Part shown: one piece after another, positions 1 to 7,372 of the stretch
Position numbering within the stretch: the first letter of the stretch is position 1
Layout of the letters: each line of letters opens with the position of its first letter
IMG/VR virus record: IMGVR_UViG_3300031857_001651
Span: 1 to 21,173 of that record
DNA length: 21,173 bases
Source of the DNA: a virus
Direction: 5' to 3' (one strand)
Position numbers and translations under genes: made by a program
Notes under the pieces: generated by a model
The model's input: only the letters and a program-made list of their open reading frames with translations
What the model was told of the DNA's origin: nothing
The model's database searches: none

Positions 1-1
1 C

Positions 2-559
2 GAGATCGTTGTTCAGGGCGCACCGCCGCAACCCCCGCTGACGGGCGCCCTTGCCGGCGCTGGAACTGTTGCGCCAATACTTTCGGTGCCTACGCCTACG
101 GCACCGCAAATGCCGGTAGAGCAACCGCTGCCAGAAGAAATCGTCGTCGAGGCCCCACAGGTGACACCCCCGTCTCTGCCACCGCTGACTGATATCGCCT
201 CTATCGGCAGCATTCTCGGGCCGACTTTAGTTACACCGCCCGAAGTTACCGTTCCGAAAACCGAAATGCCGCAGGATAATTTCCTGCGCGACATCATGCG
301 CTACTACACGCTTGGTAGCGGCATCTTGGATGCGCTTGGCGTTGGCCAAGGCGGCGGTGCGGGTACGGCAATGCCGTATACCCCGACCTTCGGTGCCGTG
401 CCGACTTTCGGCCGGGGTCAGTTCCAGCCGTTTACTGGCGACTACGAAACTTACGCCACGGGTCCGGAGTGGAATTTCTTTAACCAGCCCGCCCAGCCGC
501 AGATGCTGGCAAATTCACCATTCCCTTTTCTTCTCCCGCCTAGTACACCAAGCGCATGA
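2..559 (+). CDS. C-terminal part of a Pro-rich phage virion protein (5' partial)
   Basis: The frame is open from the first bases of the window, so the gene starts upstream; the GTG at 86 is merely an internal candidate and I do not take it as the start. The visible ~185 residues are very rich in Pro, Thr, Ala and Gly in the first half (runs such as APPQPPL and TPTAPQMP). A more ordered segment DNFLRDIMRYYTLGSGILDALG follows in the middle, then a Gly/Phe/Pro/Tyr-rich tail ending LLPPSTPSA. It lies just before a small protein, scaffold and capsid genes. In phages with this order the gene before the scaffold block is often the portal or a portal-linked protein, so a disordered C-terminal tail of the portal is one possibility. 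No domain is recognised in the visible part. The stop overlaps the next ATG (ATGA), indicating translational coupling. Confidence 0.6.
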   Translation, partial: EIVVQGAPPQPPLTGALAGAGTVAPILSVPTPTAPQMPVEQPLPEEIVVEAPQVTPPSLPPLTDIASIGSILGPTLVTPPEVTVPKTEMPQDNFLRDIMRYYTLGSGILDALGVGQGGGAGTAMPYTPTFGAVPTFGRGQFQPFTGDYETYATGPEWNFFNQPAQPQMLANSPFPFLLPPSTPSA

Positions 560-795
560 CGGACAGACAGAAACTCGTAGATCGCGGTAATCACGCCAAG
601 CGTTTGCTTGAAGACGAATTGCTCGTTGAGTGTTTCGACCGCATCGAAAAAGATATATTCGACGAGTGGAAGCTAACCGGCGTCAACAACTATGACGAGC
701 GCACTGATTTATTTCTCACGCTCAAATGCCTTGAGCGTTTGAAAGCCCGACTCCGGGCAATCCTCGATGACGGTACTATTGCATTGAGGAGTTAA
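556..795 (+). CDS. Small conserved phage protein of unknown function
   Basis: A 79-residue charged protein, predicted to be almost entirely helical, starting MTDRQKLVDRGNHAKRLL. Its ATG overlaps the stop of the upstream gene by 4 bases. It has many acidic and basic residues (ERIEKDIFDEW-like helix, then ERLKARLRAILDD), no cysteine cluster and no membrane segment. Proteins of this size and composition commonly sit between portal and scaffold genes in podovirus structural operons, usually without a known role. I infer a virion-assembly accessory function from position only; the sequence shows no catalytic motif. Confidence 0.75.
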   Translation: MTDRQKLVDRGNHAKRLLEDELLVECFDRIEKDIFDEWKLTGVNNYDERTDLFLTLKCLERLKARLRAILDDGTIALRS

Positions 796-817
796 CATCG
801 CAGCTAAAAGGTGATAT

Positions 818-1840
818 ATGGCCACTGAAGACGGCAACCCCGATACTGGGATCGGACTTCACGAAGCAACTCTTGCCATCAGTAAACTTCTCGGCCCTGA
901 AGAGGACAACCAAGAGACTGAGGCGCTAGACCCAGAGATGGGTGAAGAGGCTGAAGTAGAAGAGTACGACGACAACGAAGCCGACGGGCAAGTTGAAGAA
1001 GAACTCGATGCTGAAGACTCGGAACCGACGGACGAAGATACAGACGAAGAAGTAACGCAGGAACTTTCGGAAGACCTGACCATCAAGGTAAAAGTTGATG
1101 GCGAGGAAATGGAAGTCACCCTAGCCGAACTTCGGAATGGGTATTCAAGGACGGCGGATTACACGCGGAAAGTGACCGCTCTGGCCAATGAGCGCAAGAC
1201 GCTCCAGGCTGAAGTAGAATCAATCCGCAACGAACGCGCTCAATACGAGCAGCTTCTGCCAGCACTGCGCCAGCAGTTGGAACAGAACGCTGCTGCGGAG
1301 CCTGATTGGGATAGTCTTTACGAAGAAGACCCCATTGAGGCAGCGCGGTTGGAACGTCATTGGCGGAAGTCCCGTGAGGAACAAACGCAAAAGCTCCAAG
1401 CCATCCAGGCCGAGCAGCAGCGTCTCGCACAGGAAAACGCCAAGGAACAGCAGCGTGCAATGGCTGCGTTTATCGAGGCCGAACGTGCCAAACTACCTGA
1501 AGTAATCCCTGAGTGGAAGAACCAGGAAGTGCTGACACGGGAAGTCAACGATCTTCGCAAATGGGCGTTGTCGCAGGGCTTGACGGAACAAGATGTGAAT
1601 TCGCTGCAACAGGCGTCGCACATCGCTATTCTCCGCAAAGCCATGCTGTTCGATAAGGGTACTAAGACTGTGGCTGAATCGAAAGCGCCGGCAACCAAGA
1701 AGGTGGCGCGAATTGTGAAGCCTGGCAGTAGTGGTACGCAAGTCAAGACGGGTTCGACCGAAGTAAAGAGGGCATCGCAGCGCCTCGTGCGTACTGGCCG
1801 TATATCAGATGCGGCTGCGCTTTTGGACAAACTCATCTAA
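818..1840 (+). CDS. Capsid scaffolding protein
   Basis: A 340-residue protein with the composition expected of a podovirus scaffold. Residues ~25-85 are extremely acidic (Glu/Asp runs). A short ordered segment follows (about 87-120, LTIKVKVDGEEMEVTLAELRNG then YSRTADYTRK), then a long coiled-coil rich in Glu, Gln, Ala and Arg (about 120-215), and a basic C-terminus with APATKKVARIVKPG and ASQRLVRTGRI. The scaffold binds capsid subunits, templates procapsid assembly and is then lost. Placement directly before the major capsid gene (13 bases between stop and ATG) is the classical order. The ribosome binding site is AAGGTG upstream of ATG 818. The basic C-terminus is the likely capsid-binding end by analogy with other scaffolds. 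Confidence 0.85.
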   Translation: MATEDGNPDTGIGLHEATLAISKLLGPEEDNQETEALDPEMGEEAEVEEYDDNEADGQVEEELDAEDSEPTDEDTDEEVTQELSEDLTIKVKVDGEEMEVTLAELRNGYSRTADYTRKVTALANERKTLQAEVESIRNERAQYEQLLPALRQQLEQNAAAEPDWDSLYEEDPIEAARLERHWRKSREEQTQKLQAIQAEQQRLAQENAKEQQRAMAAFIEAERAKLPEVIPEWKNQEVLTREVNDLRKWALSQGLTEQDVNSLQQASHIAILRKAMLFDKGTKTVAESKAPATKKVARIVKPGSSGTQVKTGSTEVKRASQRLVRTGRISDAAALLDKLI

Positions 1841-1853
1841 GAGGAATTTACTA

Positions 1854-2804
1854 ATGGCTATTGTTGCAAATACTTTCACCCGCTATTCGGCTATCGGTAT
1901 CCGTGAAGACCTGTCGAATGTGATCTACAACATCTCGCCGGAAGAAACCCCGTTCATCTCGAACATCGGCCGCGAGAACGTCAAGAACACCTACTTCGAA
2001 TGGCAGACCGACAGCCTGGCCGCTGCTTCGGCTTCGAACGCCGCGCTGGAAGGCGACGACGTTTCGTCGTTCACCGCCGTGAACCCGACCAGCCGCGTCG
2101 GCAACTACACGCAGATTTCGACCAAGAACGTCGTGATCTCGGGTACGCTCGAAGCTCTGGACAAGGCTGGCCGTCGTTCGGAACTGACCTATCAGCTTGC
2201 CAAGCTGGGTTCGGAACTGAAGCGCGACATGGAAAGCGCCCTGCTTGCCAACCAGTCGCCGGTTGCTGGTAACACCACCACCGCCCGCCGCACCGCTGGT
2301 CTGCCCGCGTGGCTGAAGACCAACGTCAACAAGGCGTCGGACGGCACCAACAACGCCGGCATTTCGGCCCGTACCGACGGTACGCAGCGTGCGTTCACTG
2401 AGCCTCTGCTCAAGGACATCGTTTCGCAGGTCTGGACCTCGGGCGGTACGCCGAAGATGCTGATGGTTGGTGCTTTCAACAAGCAGGCTGCCTCGGCGTT
2501 CAACGGCATTGCCACTCGCTACCGCGACGTTCCGGCTGGCCAGCAGGCCCAGATCATCGGCGCCGCCGACGTTTACGTGTCGGACTTCGGTACGGTGAAC
2601 ATCGTGCCGAACCGCTTCCAGCGCGCTCGTGACGCCTTTGTCGTCGATCCCGATTACGCGTCGATGGCGATCCTGCGTCCGATCCAGCAGATGGAACTGG
2701 CGAAGACCGGCGACGCCGAGAAGCGCCTGATGCTGGTTGAGTACGGTCTGAAGGTCTCGAACGAAGCCGCTCACGGCATCGTGGCCGACCTTACCACGGC
2801 CTAA
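1854..2804 (+). CDS. Major capsid protein, DUF5309/SU10-type
   Basis: A 316-residue HK97-fold type capsid protein. The start is ATG 1854, preceded by GAGGA at 1841-1845; an earlier in-frame ATG at 1809 lies inside the scaffold gene and has no fitting ribosome site. The N-terminus MAIVANTFTRYSAIGIREDL, then SPEETPFISNIG, WQTDSLA, the EG-D-S segment, STKNVVISGTLEALDKAGR and LGSELKRDMESALL are characteristic of the DUF5309 family, which includes the capsid protein of phage SU10. The C-terminus holds the conserved LAKTGDAEKRLMLVEYGLKVSNE segment. It forms the icosahedral shell. Codons end in G or C far more uniformly than in neighbouring genes (for example TCG for Ser, GGC for Gly), as expected of the most heavily expressed virion gene. 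A hairpin follows the stop. Confidence 0.93.
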   Translation: MAIVANTFTRYSAIGIREDLSNVIYNISPEETPFISNIGRENVKNTYFEWQTDSLAAASASNAALEGDDVSSFTAVNPTSRVGNYTQISTKNVVISGTLEALDKAGRRSELTYQLAKLGSELKRDMESALLANQSPVAGNTTTARRTAGLPAWLKTNVNKASDGTNNAGISARTDGTQRAFTEPLLKDIVSQVWTSGGTPKMLMVGAFNKQAASAFNGIATRYRDVPAGQQAQIIGAADVYVSDFGTVNIVPNRFQRARDAFVVDPDYASMAILRPIQQMELAKTGDAEKRLMLVEYGLKVSNEAAHGIVADLTTA

Positions 2805-2817
2805 TTGACAGGGGGGT

Positions 2818-2841
2818 GGGGGCAGGTTTAGGCTTGCCCCC
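2818..2841 (+). terminator. Hairpin after capsid gene, possible attenuator or leaky terminator
   Basis: GGGGGCA at 2818-2824 pairs with TGCCCCC at 2835-2841 around a 10-base loop, 13 bases after the capsid stop. It is followed only by TAACCTTTGG, so the U-tract is poor. A partial terminator or mRNA 3'-end stabiliser that raises capsid expression over downstream genes would fit, as seen after many phage capsid genes. Confidence 0.4.
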
Positions 2842-2861
2842 TAACCTTTGGAGATAATCCC

Positions 2862-3167
2862 ATGTCAAAGCGCCTTATTTCTAGCGACGCCGAAACCGGC
2901 ATTAACACCTATCTCGATTACGACGGCACCGACGATAACGCCGTCATCGTAAAAGAGCAGGACGTTACCGGAATTGTCGAGTCGAATAGGGCCGCGTTTG
3001 ACGCTGCCCCGAAACGTTGGGGCGACATGACACACGTAGGCCGCATTCCGATGACGGTCTACATGGAGCTAAAGCAGAAGGGTATCCTGGACGACCAACA
3101 GGAACTCGTGAAGTGGCTCAATGATCCCGCCAATGCTATGTGGCGTGTACGACCGGGGACGATCTGA
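2862..3167 (+). CDS. Small conserved phage protein following the capsid gene
   Basis: A 101-residue soluble protein starting MSKRLISSDAETGINTYLDYDG, with ribosome site TGGAG at 2849-2853. The N-terminal third resembles a strand-rich segment (TYLDYDGTDDNAVIVKEQDV). The C-terminal part, with MTVYMELKQKGILDDQQELVKWLNDP followed by a WRVRPG ending, looks helical. Proteins with this architecture recur between capsid and adaptor genes in podoviruses and are usually left as hypothetical. Position suggests a virion or head-completion role, but nothing in the sequence proves it. Its TGA overlaps the next ATG by one base (TGATG). Confidence 0.75.
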   Translation: MSKRLISSDAETGINTYLDYDGTDDNAVIVKEQDVTGIVESNRAAFDAAPKRWGDMTHVGRIPMTVYMELKQKGILDDQQELVKWLNDPANAMWRVRPGTI

Positions 3168-3787
3168 TGGCAATCACGACTTACGCAGAACTGAAGTCGG
3201 CCATCGCGGATTGGCTAAACCGGGACGACCTGGACACCACAATCCCCAATTTCATTTCGCTGGCCGAAGCGCAGTTTAACCGGACCATTCGTCATCGCAA
3301 GATGGTGACGCGCTCGGATGCCACGCTGGACACACCGTATTTCGCGGTGCCGGCCGATTGGCTTCAGACTATTCGGTTCCAGCTTAATACGAACCCGGTG
3401 ACGCCATTGCTCTATGTCACGCCGGAACAGGCGTTGGAAGAGAGCCAAGTCTACAGCGCATCGCAGCAGCCATTGTTTTACACGACTATTGGCCAGCAGT
3501 TCCAAGTTGTGCCGTATCCTGATGGCGAGTACGATGCCGAGCTTCTTTATTACGCCAAAATTCCGGCGCTGTCCGACAGCAACACGACCAATTGGTTGCT
3601 GACCGAAAGCCCTGACCTCTACCTTTACGCGGCCCTTATCCAGTCAGCCCCGTATCTCAAGGAAGATGAGCGAATCAATGTCTGGGCCGGGCTGTACCAG
3701 CGTCTGTTTGATGATATGATGCTGGCCGACGAACGCGCCCGCATTGGGTCGTCTAAGTTGAAGTCGCGTTTCCGCACGTTTGGTTAA
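3167..3787 (+). CDS. Head-tail adaptor protein, SU10 adaptor-like
   Basis: A 206-residue protein. The start is ATG 3167, overlapping the previous stop (TGATG); an upstream in-frame start at 3140 would bury it in the preceding gene. The N-terminus MAITTYAELKSAIADWLNR-DDL, then a helix with IPNFISLAEAQFNRTIR, is the hallmark of the podovirus adaptor family that forms a ring between portal and tail nozzle. The middle is strand-rich (LDTPYFAVPADWLQTIRF) with the typical DAELLYYAKIPALSD segment. The C-terminal helices carry YLYAALIQSAPYLKEDERI and end in a basic tail KLKSRFRTFG. The order capsid, small protein, adaptor supports the call. Confidence 0.85.
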   Translation: MAITTYAELKSAIADWLNRDDLDTTIPNFISLAEAQFNRTIRHRKMVTRSDATLDTPYFAVPADWLQTIRFQLNTNPVTPLLYVTPEQALEESQVYSASQQPLFYTTIGQQFQVVPYPDGEYDAELLYYAKIPALSDSNTTNWLLTESPDLYLYAALIQSAPYLKEDERINVWAGLYQRLFDDMMLADERARIGSSKLKSRFRTFG

Positions 3788-3798
3788 GGATCGGTTGA

Positions 3799-4179
3799 AT
3801 GTCTTTCTCGAATTATCTTGAGAACAAGGTTCTCCTGCACGTCTTCGGGGCGACTGCGTATACCGCTCCGTCCACTCTGTATGTCGCGCTGTTTACCAGC
3901 GATCCGGGTGAAACCGGCAGCGGCACCGAAGTGTCGGGCGGTTCATACGCTCGGCAGACGATTACGTTTACGGTGACGGGTAACCAGGCGTCGAACACTT
4001 CGGCGGTTGAGTTTCCGACTGCCACGGGTTCGTGGGGCACGATCACTTACGCCGCTGTTTACGATGCGCTGTCAAGCGGCAACCTGCTGGCCTACGGCGC
4101 GCTCACGACTCCGAAGACTATTGCGTCGGGCGATGTGCTTCGCATCCCGGCCGGAGACTTCGACATCAATCTGGATTGA
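3799..4179 (+). CDS. Small tail (fibre-associated) protein, Gp80-like
   Basis: A 126-residue strand-rich protein with the widespread phage pattern MSFSNYLENKVLLHVFG, then STLYVALFTSDPGETGSGTE, SGGSYARQTITF and a C-terminal SGDVLRIPAGDFDINLD. This family (Gp80-like, often named tail fibre protein) is present in many tailed phages and is thought to be a virion component of the tail or fibre base; the exact role is not established. AAGGA at 3785-3789 serves as ribosome site. The gene leads into a run of tail and fibre genes, in keeping with the assignment. Confidence 0.75.
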   Translation: MSFSNYLENKVLLHVFGATAYTAPSTLYVALFTSDPGETGSGTEVSGGSYARQTITFTVTGNQASNTSAVEFPTATGSWGTITYAAVYDALSSGNLLAYGALTTPKTIASGDVLRIPAGDFDINLD

Positions 4180-4182
4180 TAG

Positions 4183-4845
4183 ATGGCCGGCTACGGTAGC
4201 GGTCTTTACGGACGTGGCAATTACGGCATAGACCCTAAGGAAATTGGGGTCACCGTAAACGCCACGTCTTCTACGTCTGCGTCTGCGCAGATCGTAAAAC
4301 TCGCCGCCGTTGCTTCCTCTGCTACTTCCTCGACGACGGTTACCGCTAACCGCGTACAGTCGATCTCCGTCGCCGCCAACGCTGCTGCCAACGGTTCAGT
4401 ATCAGCTACGCGCATTCAGCAGCCGAGCGTTACGTCTAGCGCCACGTCTAGCACGACTGTTGCCGCTACCCGCATTCAGCAGAGCGGCGCTACATCAAAC
4501 GCCGCGGCTTCGGTTAGTTGTTCGCTGCAAGGCGTGTTCCTTGTAAAGATTACGGCTAACGCTCAGTCGTCTGCGCAAGTAACTGCCAACCGCATCCAGC
4601 GTGGGATCGTCACCGCAAATGCGCAATCGAGCGTAGCGGTAACTGCGGTTGAGAAGTGGGAGCCGCAGCCGGTAACACCGGAGACCTGGGCGCCACAAGA
4701 AACGACATCCGAGACATGGACTACTCAAGAAGATACTGCTATTTCTTGGACGCCGCAAGAAACATCAAGCGAGACTTGGACTCCGCTTTCTGATACAAGC
4801 GAAACTTGGACGCCGCGAGTATTTCCAGACTCATTGGCTGCGTGA
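4183..4845 (+). CDS. Tandem-repeat structural protein (probable fibre or tail appendage)
   Basis: A 220-residue protein built almost entirely of repeats. Residues 1-22 form a Gly/Tyr-rich head with GSGLYGRGNYG, a motif also present in the nozzle-like protein at 8891-10372. Residues 23-156 are a Ser/Thr/Ala/Val repeat of period 20 with the recurring core ATSSTTV-ATRIQ. Residues 157-216 are six copies of a 10-residue unit ETWTPQETSS. Alternating hydrophobic and small polar residues suggest beta structure such as a thin fibre or beta-solenoid; the Trp-Pro units may be a flexible or sugar-contacting tail. No enzyme motif is seen. The single Cys lies in the most diverged repeat, at about residue 114. 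It sits directly before the tail fibre gene, so a fibre partner is likely. Confidence 0.75.
   Translation: MAGYGSGLYGRGNYGIDPKEIGVTVNATSSTSASAQIVKLAAVASSATSSTTVTANRVQSISVAANAAANGSVSATRIQQPSVTSSATSSTTVAATRIQQSGATSNAAASVSCSLQGVFLVKITANAQSSAQVTANRIQRGIVTANAQSSVAVTAVEKWEPQPVTPETWAPQETTSETWTTQEDTAISWTPQETSSETWTPLSDTSETWTPRVFPDSLAA
4249..4650 (+). repeat. 60-bp (20-residue) tandem coding repeat, about 6.7 copies
   Basis: Within the gene at 4183-4845 the protein aligns to itself at a 20-residue period: copies start at residues 23, 43, 63, 83, 103, 123 and 143. Copies 2, 3, 4 and 6 share the ending ATRIQ or ANRVQ/ANRIQ. Copies 2 and 4 share SSATSSTTV. Copy 5 is the most diverged. The DNA copies are imperfect, so the array is old or under protein-level selection. 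Confidence 0.85.
4651..4830 (+). repeat. 30-bp (10-residue) tandem coding repeat, six copies
   Basis: Six exactly 30-base units start at 4651, 4681, 4711, 4741, 4771 and 4801. They encode EKWEPQPVTP, ETWAPQETTS, ETWTTQEDTA, ISWTPQETSS, ETWTPLSDTS and ETWTPRVFPD. Trp at position 3 is invariant, Pro at position 5 is in five of six, and Glu at position 1 is in five of six. The first unit is the least like the others and overlaps the end of the 20-residue array. Confidence 0.95.
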
Positions 4846-4853
4846 GGTAAATT

Positions 4854-6542
4854 ATGGCTGATACTACCACGACGAACCTTGGACTTACGAAACCGGAAGT
4901 TGGCGCCAGCGCTGATACCTGGGGCACTAAGCTCAACACCGATCTCGATCTTGTCGATGCGGTTTTTAAGGCGGATGGTACGGGCACGAGCGTTGGTCTG
5001 AACGTTGGTTCTGGCAAGGTTCTTACTATCGCCGGCAACGTCTCGGCCAATGGCGCAACTTTGTCGCCTACTGAACTCGGCTACCTCGACGGCGTTACCT
5101 CGTCGATCCAGACACAGCTTAACGGAAAAGAGCCAACGATCACAACGCTTGGTGTTGCTAAAGGCGGCACTGGTGCATCGACGCTTACGGGCTATGTCAA
5201 GGGCAACGGCACTTCTGCGTTTACCGCCTCGTCCACTATCCCGACTAGTGATCTGTCGGGCACCGTTAATCTCGCGACCCAGGTCAGTGGCACGCTTGGC
5301 GTCGCTAACGGCGGTACTGGTACCGCTACGGCCTTCACTGCCGGTTCGGTCGTCTTCGCCGGTGCTTCGGGCGTCTACACGCAGGACAACGCCAACCTGT
5401 TCTGGGACAACAGCAACGACCGTCTGGGTATCGGCACGACTACGCCAGTATGTAAGTTCGATGTTTACGCCGCATCCGGCTACAATGACATTCGGGTCCG
5501 TTCTGGTAGCAACCAGACCTACTTGGCCGCTGACGGCACAAATGCGTATGTCGGAACATACAGCAATATCCCGTTGACGATGTCAACTAACAACACCGAG
5601 CGCATGCGCATCGACGCCAGCGGTAACGTCGGGATCGGGACGAGTTCGCCGGGTTATAAATTGGATGTGCGCGGAGGTACCAGCTCTTTTGAAGGCTCCA
5701 GTGGCGTAGGCGCGGTCCGCATTGCAGGTGCAGGTGGTTCGTGGTTCTGGATCGATAACCCTAGCACTACTGTCCTACGGTTCTCGTCTGGCGCGTCTGC
5801 GGGTACGAACCCAATGACGTTTACTGATGGCGGCAGCTTGGGGATCGGGACGAGTTCGCCGTCGCAAAAGCTGACGCTTCAGGGCGCGCAACTCACTATT
5901 CCTGCCGCTGGCTGGTCAAGCGGCCAAGTCGCGTACAACTATCTCGGCGATACTAACAACGGTATCTCCTCCGCAAACGGCGGGAACACAGATATTTTTG
6001 GATTTAATGGCATCACGTTTAGCTCGACCGGTTACGGCGGCGAAAAGATGCGCATCGACAGCAGCGGCAGCGTCGTGATCGGGGCAACGAGCGCTGCCGG
6101 GGCAAGGTTTAATGTCACTACCGCCAGTGCAGCCGACGTTATCTACGTTGACGCGAATACCGCAGGGGCGGCGGGGACGGCGGTTTATGTTCTGCCAATT
6201 CGCACTGCTGCCACCTTCCGTGGCGGTGTGCGTTGGAACGGTACGAGTGTTGAGTATAACACTACCTCGGACATCCGCCTCAAGGAGAACATCACCGATG
6301 CAGACGATGCTTCGGCCCTAATCGACGCGATCCAAGTCCGTAAGTTTGACTGGAAGGAAACTGGTTTTCATCAGCGCTACGGCTTCGTCGCGCAGGAACT
6401 GGTCGAGGTCGCACCGGAGGCTGTTAGCGCATCAAGCGACCCGGAAGAAATGATGGGCGTAGACTATTCCAAGCTCGTCCCGATGCTCGTTAAGGAACTC
6501 CAATCTCTCCGTGCCCGCGTGGCGCAACTCGAAGGGAAGTAA
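4854..6542 (+). CDS. Tail fibre/spike with C-terminal S74 intramolecular chaperone
   Basis: A 562-residue host-recognition protein. The N-terminus ([23 protein letters not shown]) is the usual virion-attachment type of small phage fibres. Residues ~75-180 carry repeated GVAKGGTG and GVANGGTG motifs common in trimeric fibres. The middle contains GIGTTTP, GIGTSSP and related turns, each followed by a K-L/F-D/T segment, consistent with a repetitive beta shaft. The last ~91 residues are a peptidase S74 (endosialidase chaperone) domain beginning SDIRLKENI. Ser472 and Lys477 match the catalytic Ser/Lys pair at its usual spacing of five. [15 protein letters not shown] and [14 protein letters not shown] are further family motifs, and the C-terminus is a coiled coil. 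The chaperone trimerises the fibre and then cleaves itself off. The ribosome site GAGG overlaps the previous stop. Confidence 0.92.
   Translation: MADTTTTNLGLTKPEVGASADTWGTKLNTDLDLVDAVFKADGTGTSVGLNVGSGKVLTIAGNVSANGATLSPTELGYLDGVTSSIQTQLNGKEPTITTLGVAKGGTGASTLTGYVKGNGTSAFTASSTIPTSDLSGTVNLATQVSGTLGVANGGTGTATAFTAGSVVFAGASGVYTQDNANLFWDNSNDRLGIGTTTPVCKFDVYAASGYNDIRVRSGSNQTYLAADGTNAYVGTYSNIPLTMSTNNTERMRIDASGNVGIGTSSPGYKLDVRGGTSSFEGSSGVGAVRIAGAGGSWFWIDNPSTTVLRFSSGASAGTNPMTFTDGGSLGIGTSSPSQKLTLQGAQLTIPAAGWSSGQVAYNYLGDTNNGISSANGGNTDIFGFNGITFSSTGYGGEKMRIDSSGSVVIGATSAAGARFNVTTASAADVIYVDANTAGAAGTAVYVLPIRTAATFRGGVRWNGTSVEYNTTSDIRLKENITDADDASALIDAIQVRKFDWKETGFHQRYGFVAQELVEVAPEAVSASSDPEEMMGVDYSKLVPMLVKELQSLRARVAQLEGK
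5631..5861 (+). repeat. Two identical 21-base direct repeats in the fibre gene
   Basis: The 21 bases at 5631-5651 recur exactly at 5841-5861, encoding GIGTSSP plus flanking positions. The starts are exactly 210 bases (70 codons) apart, so they are in frame and could allow in-frame recombination of shaft units. Confidence 0.85.
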
Positions 6543-6544
6543 CT

Positions 6545-6877
6545 ATGGCTATCACCAACACTTGGGCTGTCCAGCAGATGGACTGCTACCCCGAATACGA
6601 AGGCGAGGCCGACGTGGTCTTTAACGTGCATTGGACCCTTAATGCCACTGACGGCACCTACGCCGCTGGTGCCTACGGCTCGATTGGCGTGTCCCTCGAC
6701 GAGGGTAGCAACTTCACCCCCTTCGCCGACCTGACCGAAGAGCAGGTTATCGGCTGGGTGCAGGACGCCATGGGCGAAGAGCAGGTCGATGCCCTCGAGG
6801 CCTACTTGGCCAAGCAGATCGCCGATCAGGCGAACCCGCCGGTCGTGAGTCCGACGCTGCCTTGGGCTGCCGCCTAA
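6545..6877 (+). CDS. Small conserved phage protein after the fibre gene
   Basis: A 110-residue protein starting MAITNTWAVQQMDCYPEYEGEADVV, with ribosome site AAGGGAAG. Residues ~1-60 are strand-rich and aromatic (VVFNVHWTLNATDGTYAAGAYGSIGV). Residues ~65-95 form an acidic helix (LTEEQVIGWVQDAMGEEQVDALEAYLAKQIADQ), followed by a Pro-rich end. This pattern, N-terminal TWxVxQMDxYPEYEGExDVV followed by the acidic helix, is common to a family of short phage proteins found near fibre genes (possibly the one named DUF7936; I cannot check). Its function is unknown; a tail or fibre accessory role is inferred from position. The stop overlaps the next start (TAATG). Confidence 0.75.
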   Translation: MAITNTWAVQQMDCYPEYEGEADVVFNVHWTLNATDGTYAAGAYGSIGVSLDEGSNFTPFADLTEEQVIGWVQDAMGEEQVDALEAYLAKQIADQANPPVVSPTLPWAAA

Positions 6878-7146
6878 TGCTGCACGGCACCCTAGCCTTG
6901 CTCATGCAGGCCGTTATCGGCCTCTCCACCGGAAACTGGTGGGCCGGCGCGGCTTTGGGCGTTGGACTCTTCATTGGCCGCGAACATGCCCAAGCTGAAT
7001 ATCGCTGGATCGAGCGGTACGGCTTGGGTATTCGCGCCAATATGCCGTGGCATGGCGGGCTTCAGGGGCGTGTTTGGAATATTAAATCACTAGCCGATGT
7101 ATTTTTGCCAATCTGCGCGGTTACGGCCGTCGCGCTTTTTGTCTAG
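6877..7146 (+). CDS. Small membrane protein in the lysis region
   Basis: An 89-residue protein with two hydrophobic segments, residues ~4-33 (LLMQAVIGLSTGNWWAGAALG and on) and ~73-88 (DVFLPICAVTAVALFV). They are separated by a polar stretch with GREHAQAEYRWIERYG and NMPWHGG. ATG 6877 is chosen because it overlaps the previous stop by one base; a TTG at 6862 is also in frame. Similar two-segment proteins occur next to phage endolysin genes, but the GREHAQAEYRWIE motif points to a distinct conserved family rather than a known holin class. A role in membrane permeabilisation or lysis timing is possible and unproven. Confidence 0.72.
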   Translation: MLHGTLALLMQAVIGLSTGNWWAGAALGVGLFIGREHAQAEYRWIERYGLGIRANMPWHGGLQGRVWNIKSLADVFLPICAVTAVALFV

Positions 7147-7155
7147 GTATACCTT

Positions 7156-7371
7156 ATGTCTGAAGTACACCACGAAGTAGAGATCGCTATCTTGCAAAAA
7201 GAACTTATCGATCTGACCGACAAGGTAGACACACTTTCAAAAGAAGTCGCCGGACTGGTTGACGCCTGGAAGACTGCGTCCGGTGTCGTCGGTTTTATTA
7301 AGTGGTTATCTGGTGTGATCGTCGCCGTGGGTATCATCTGGACTGCGTTTAAAATTAAGGTTGGAGCCTAA
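7156..7371 (+). CDS. Coiled-coil protein with C-terminal membrane anchor (holin-like accessory)
   Basis: A 71-residue protein. Residues ~1-45 form a heptad-patterned amphipathic helix (VEIAILQKELIDLTDKVDTLSKEVAGLVDAW). Residues ~50-66 are a single membrane segment (LSGVIVAVGIIWTAFKI), ending in KVGA. This resembles the haemolysin XhlA-type lysis accessory proteins, which associate with the membrane and endolysin, but the similarity is of architecture and not a proven family match. It lies 9 bases after the previous gene and 1 base before the endolysin ATG, so it is almost certainly co-translated with the endolysin. Confidence 0.75.
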   Translation: MSEVHHEVEIAILQKELIDLTDKVDTLSKEVAGLVDAWKTASGVVGFIKWLSGVIVAVGIIWTAFKIKVGA

Positions 7372-7372
7372 T

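Noticed and set aside
86-88. GTG as start of the first gene
   Set aside because: The frame is open to the window edge in Pro-rich sequence of the same style, so the gene is simply cut by the window.
1851-2774. 307-residue open frame antisense to the capsid gene
   Set aside because: It is a by-product of the G/C-rich third positions of the capsid gene; the predicted protein is Arg/Val/Gly-rich without domains and the capsid family match on the + strand is clear.
2805-2810. TTGACA right after the capsid stop as a promoter -35
   Set aside because: No acceptable -10 at 16-18 bases; the region is G-rich and forms a hairpin instead.
4651-4830. Regular 30-base units as a CRISPR-like array
   Set aside because: There are no spacers between units, the units are adjacent and diverged, and they lie in frame within a coding region.
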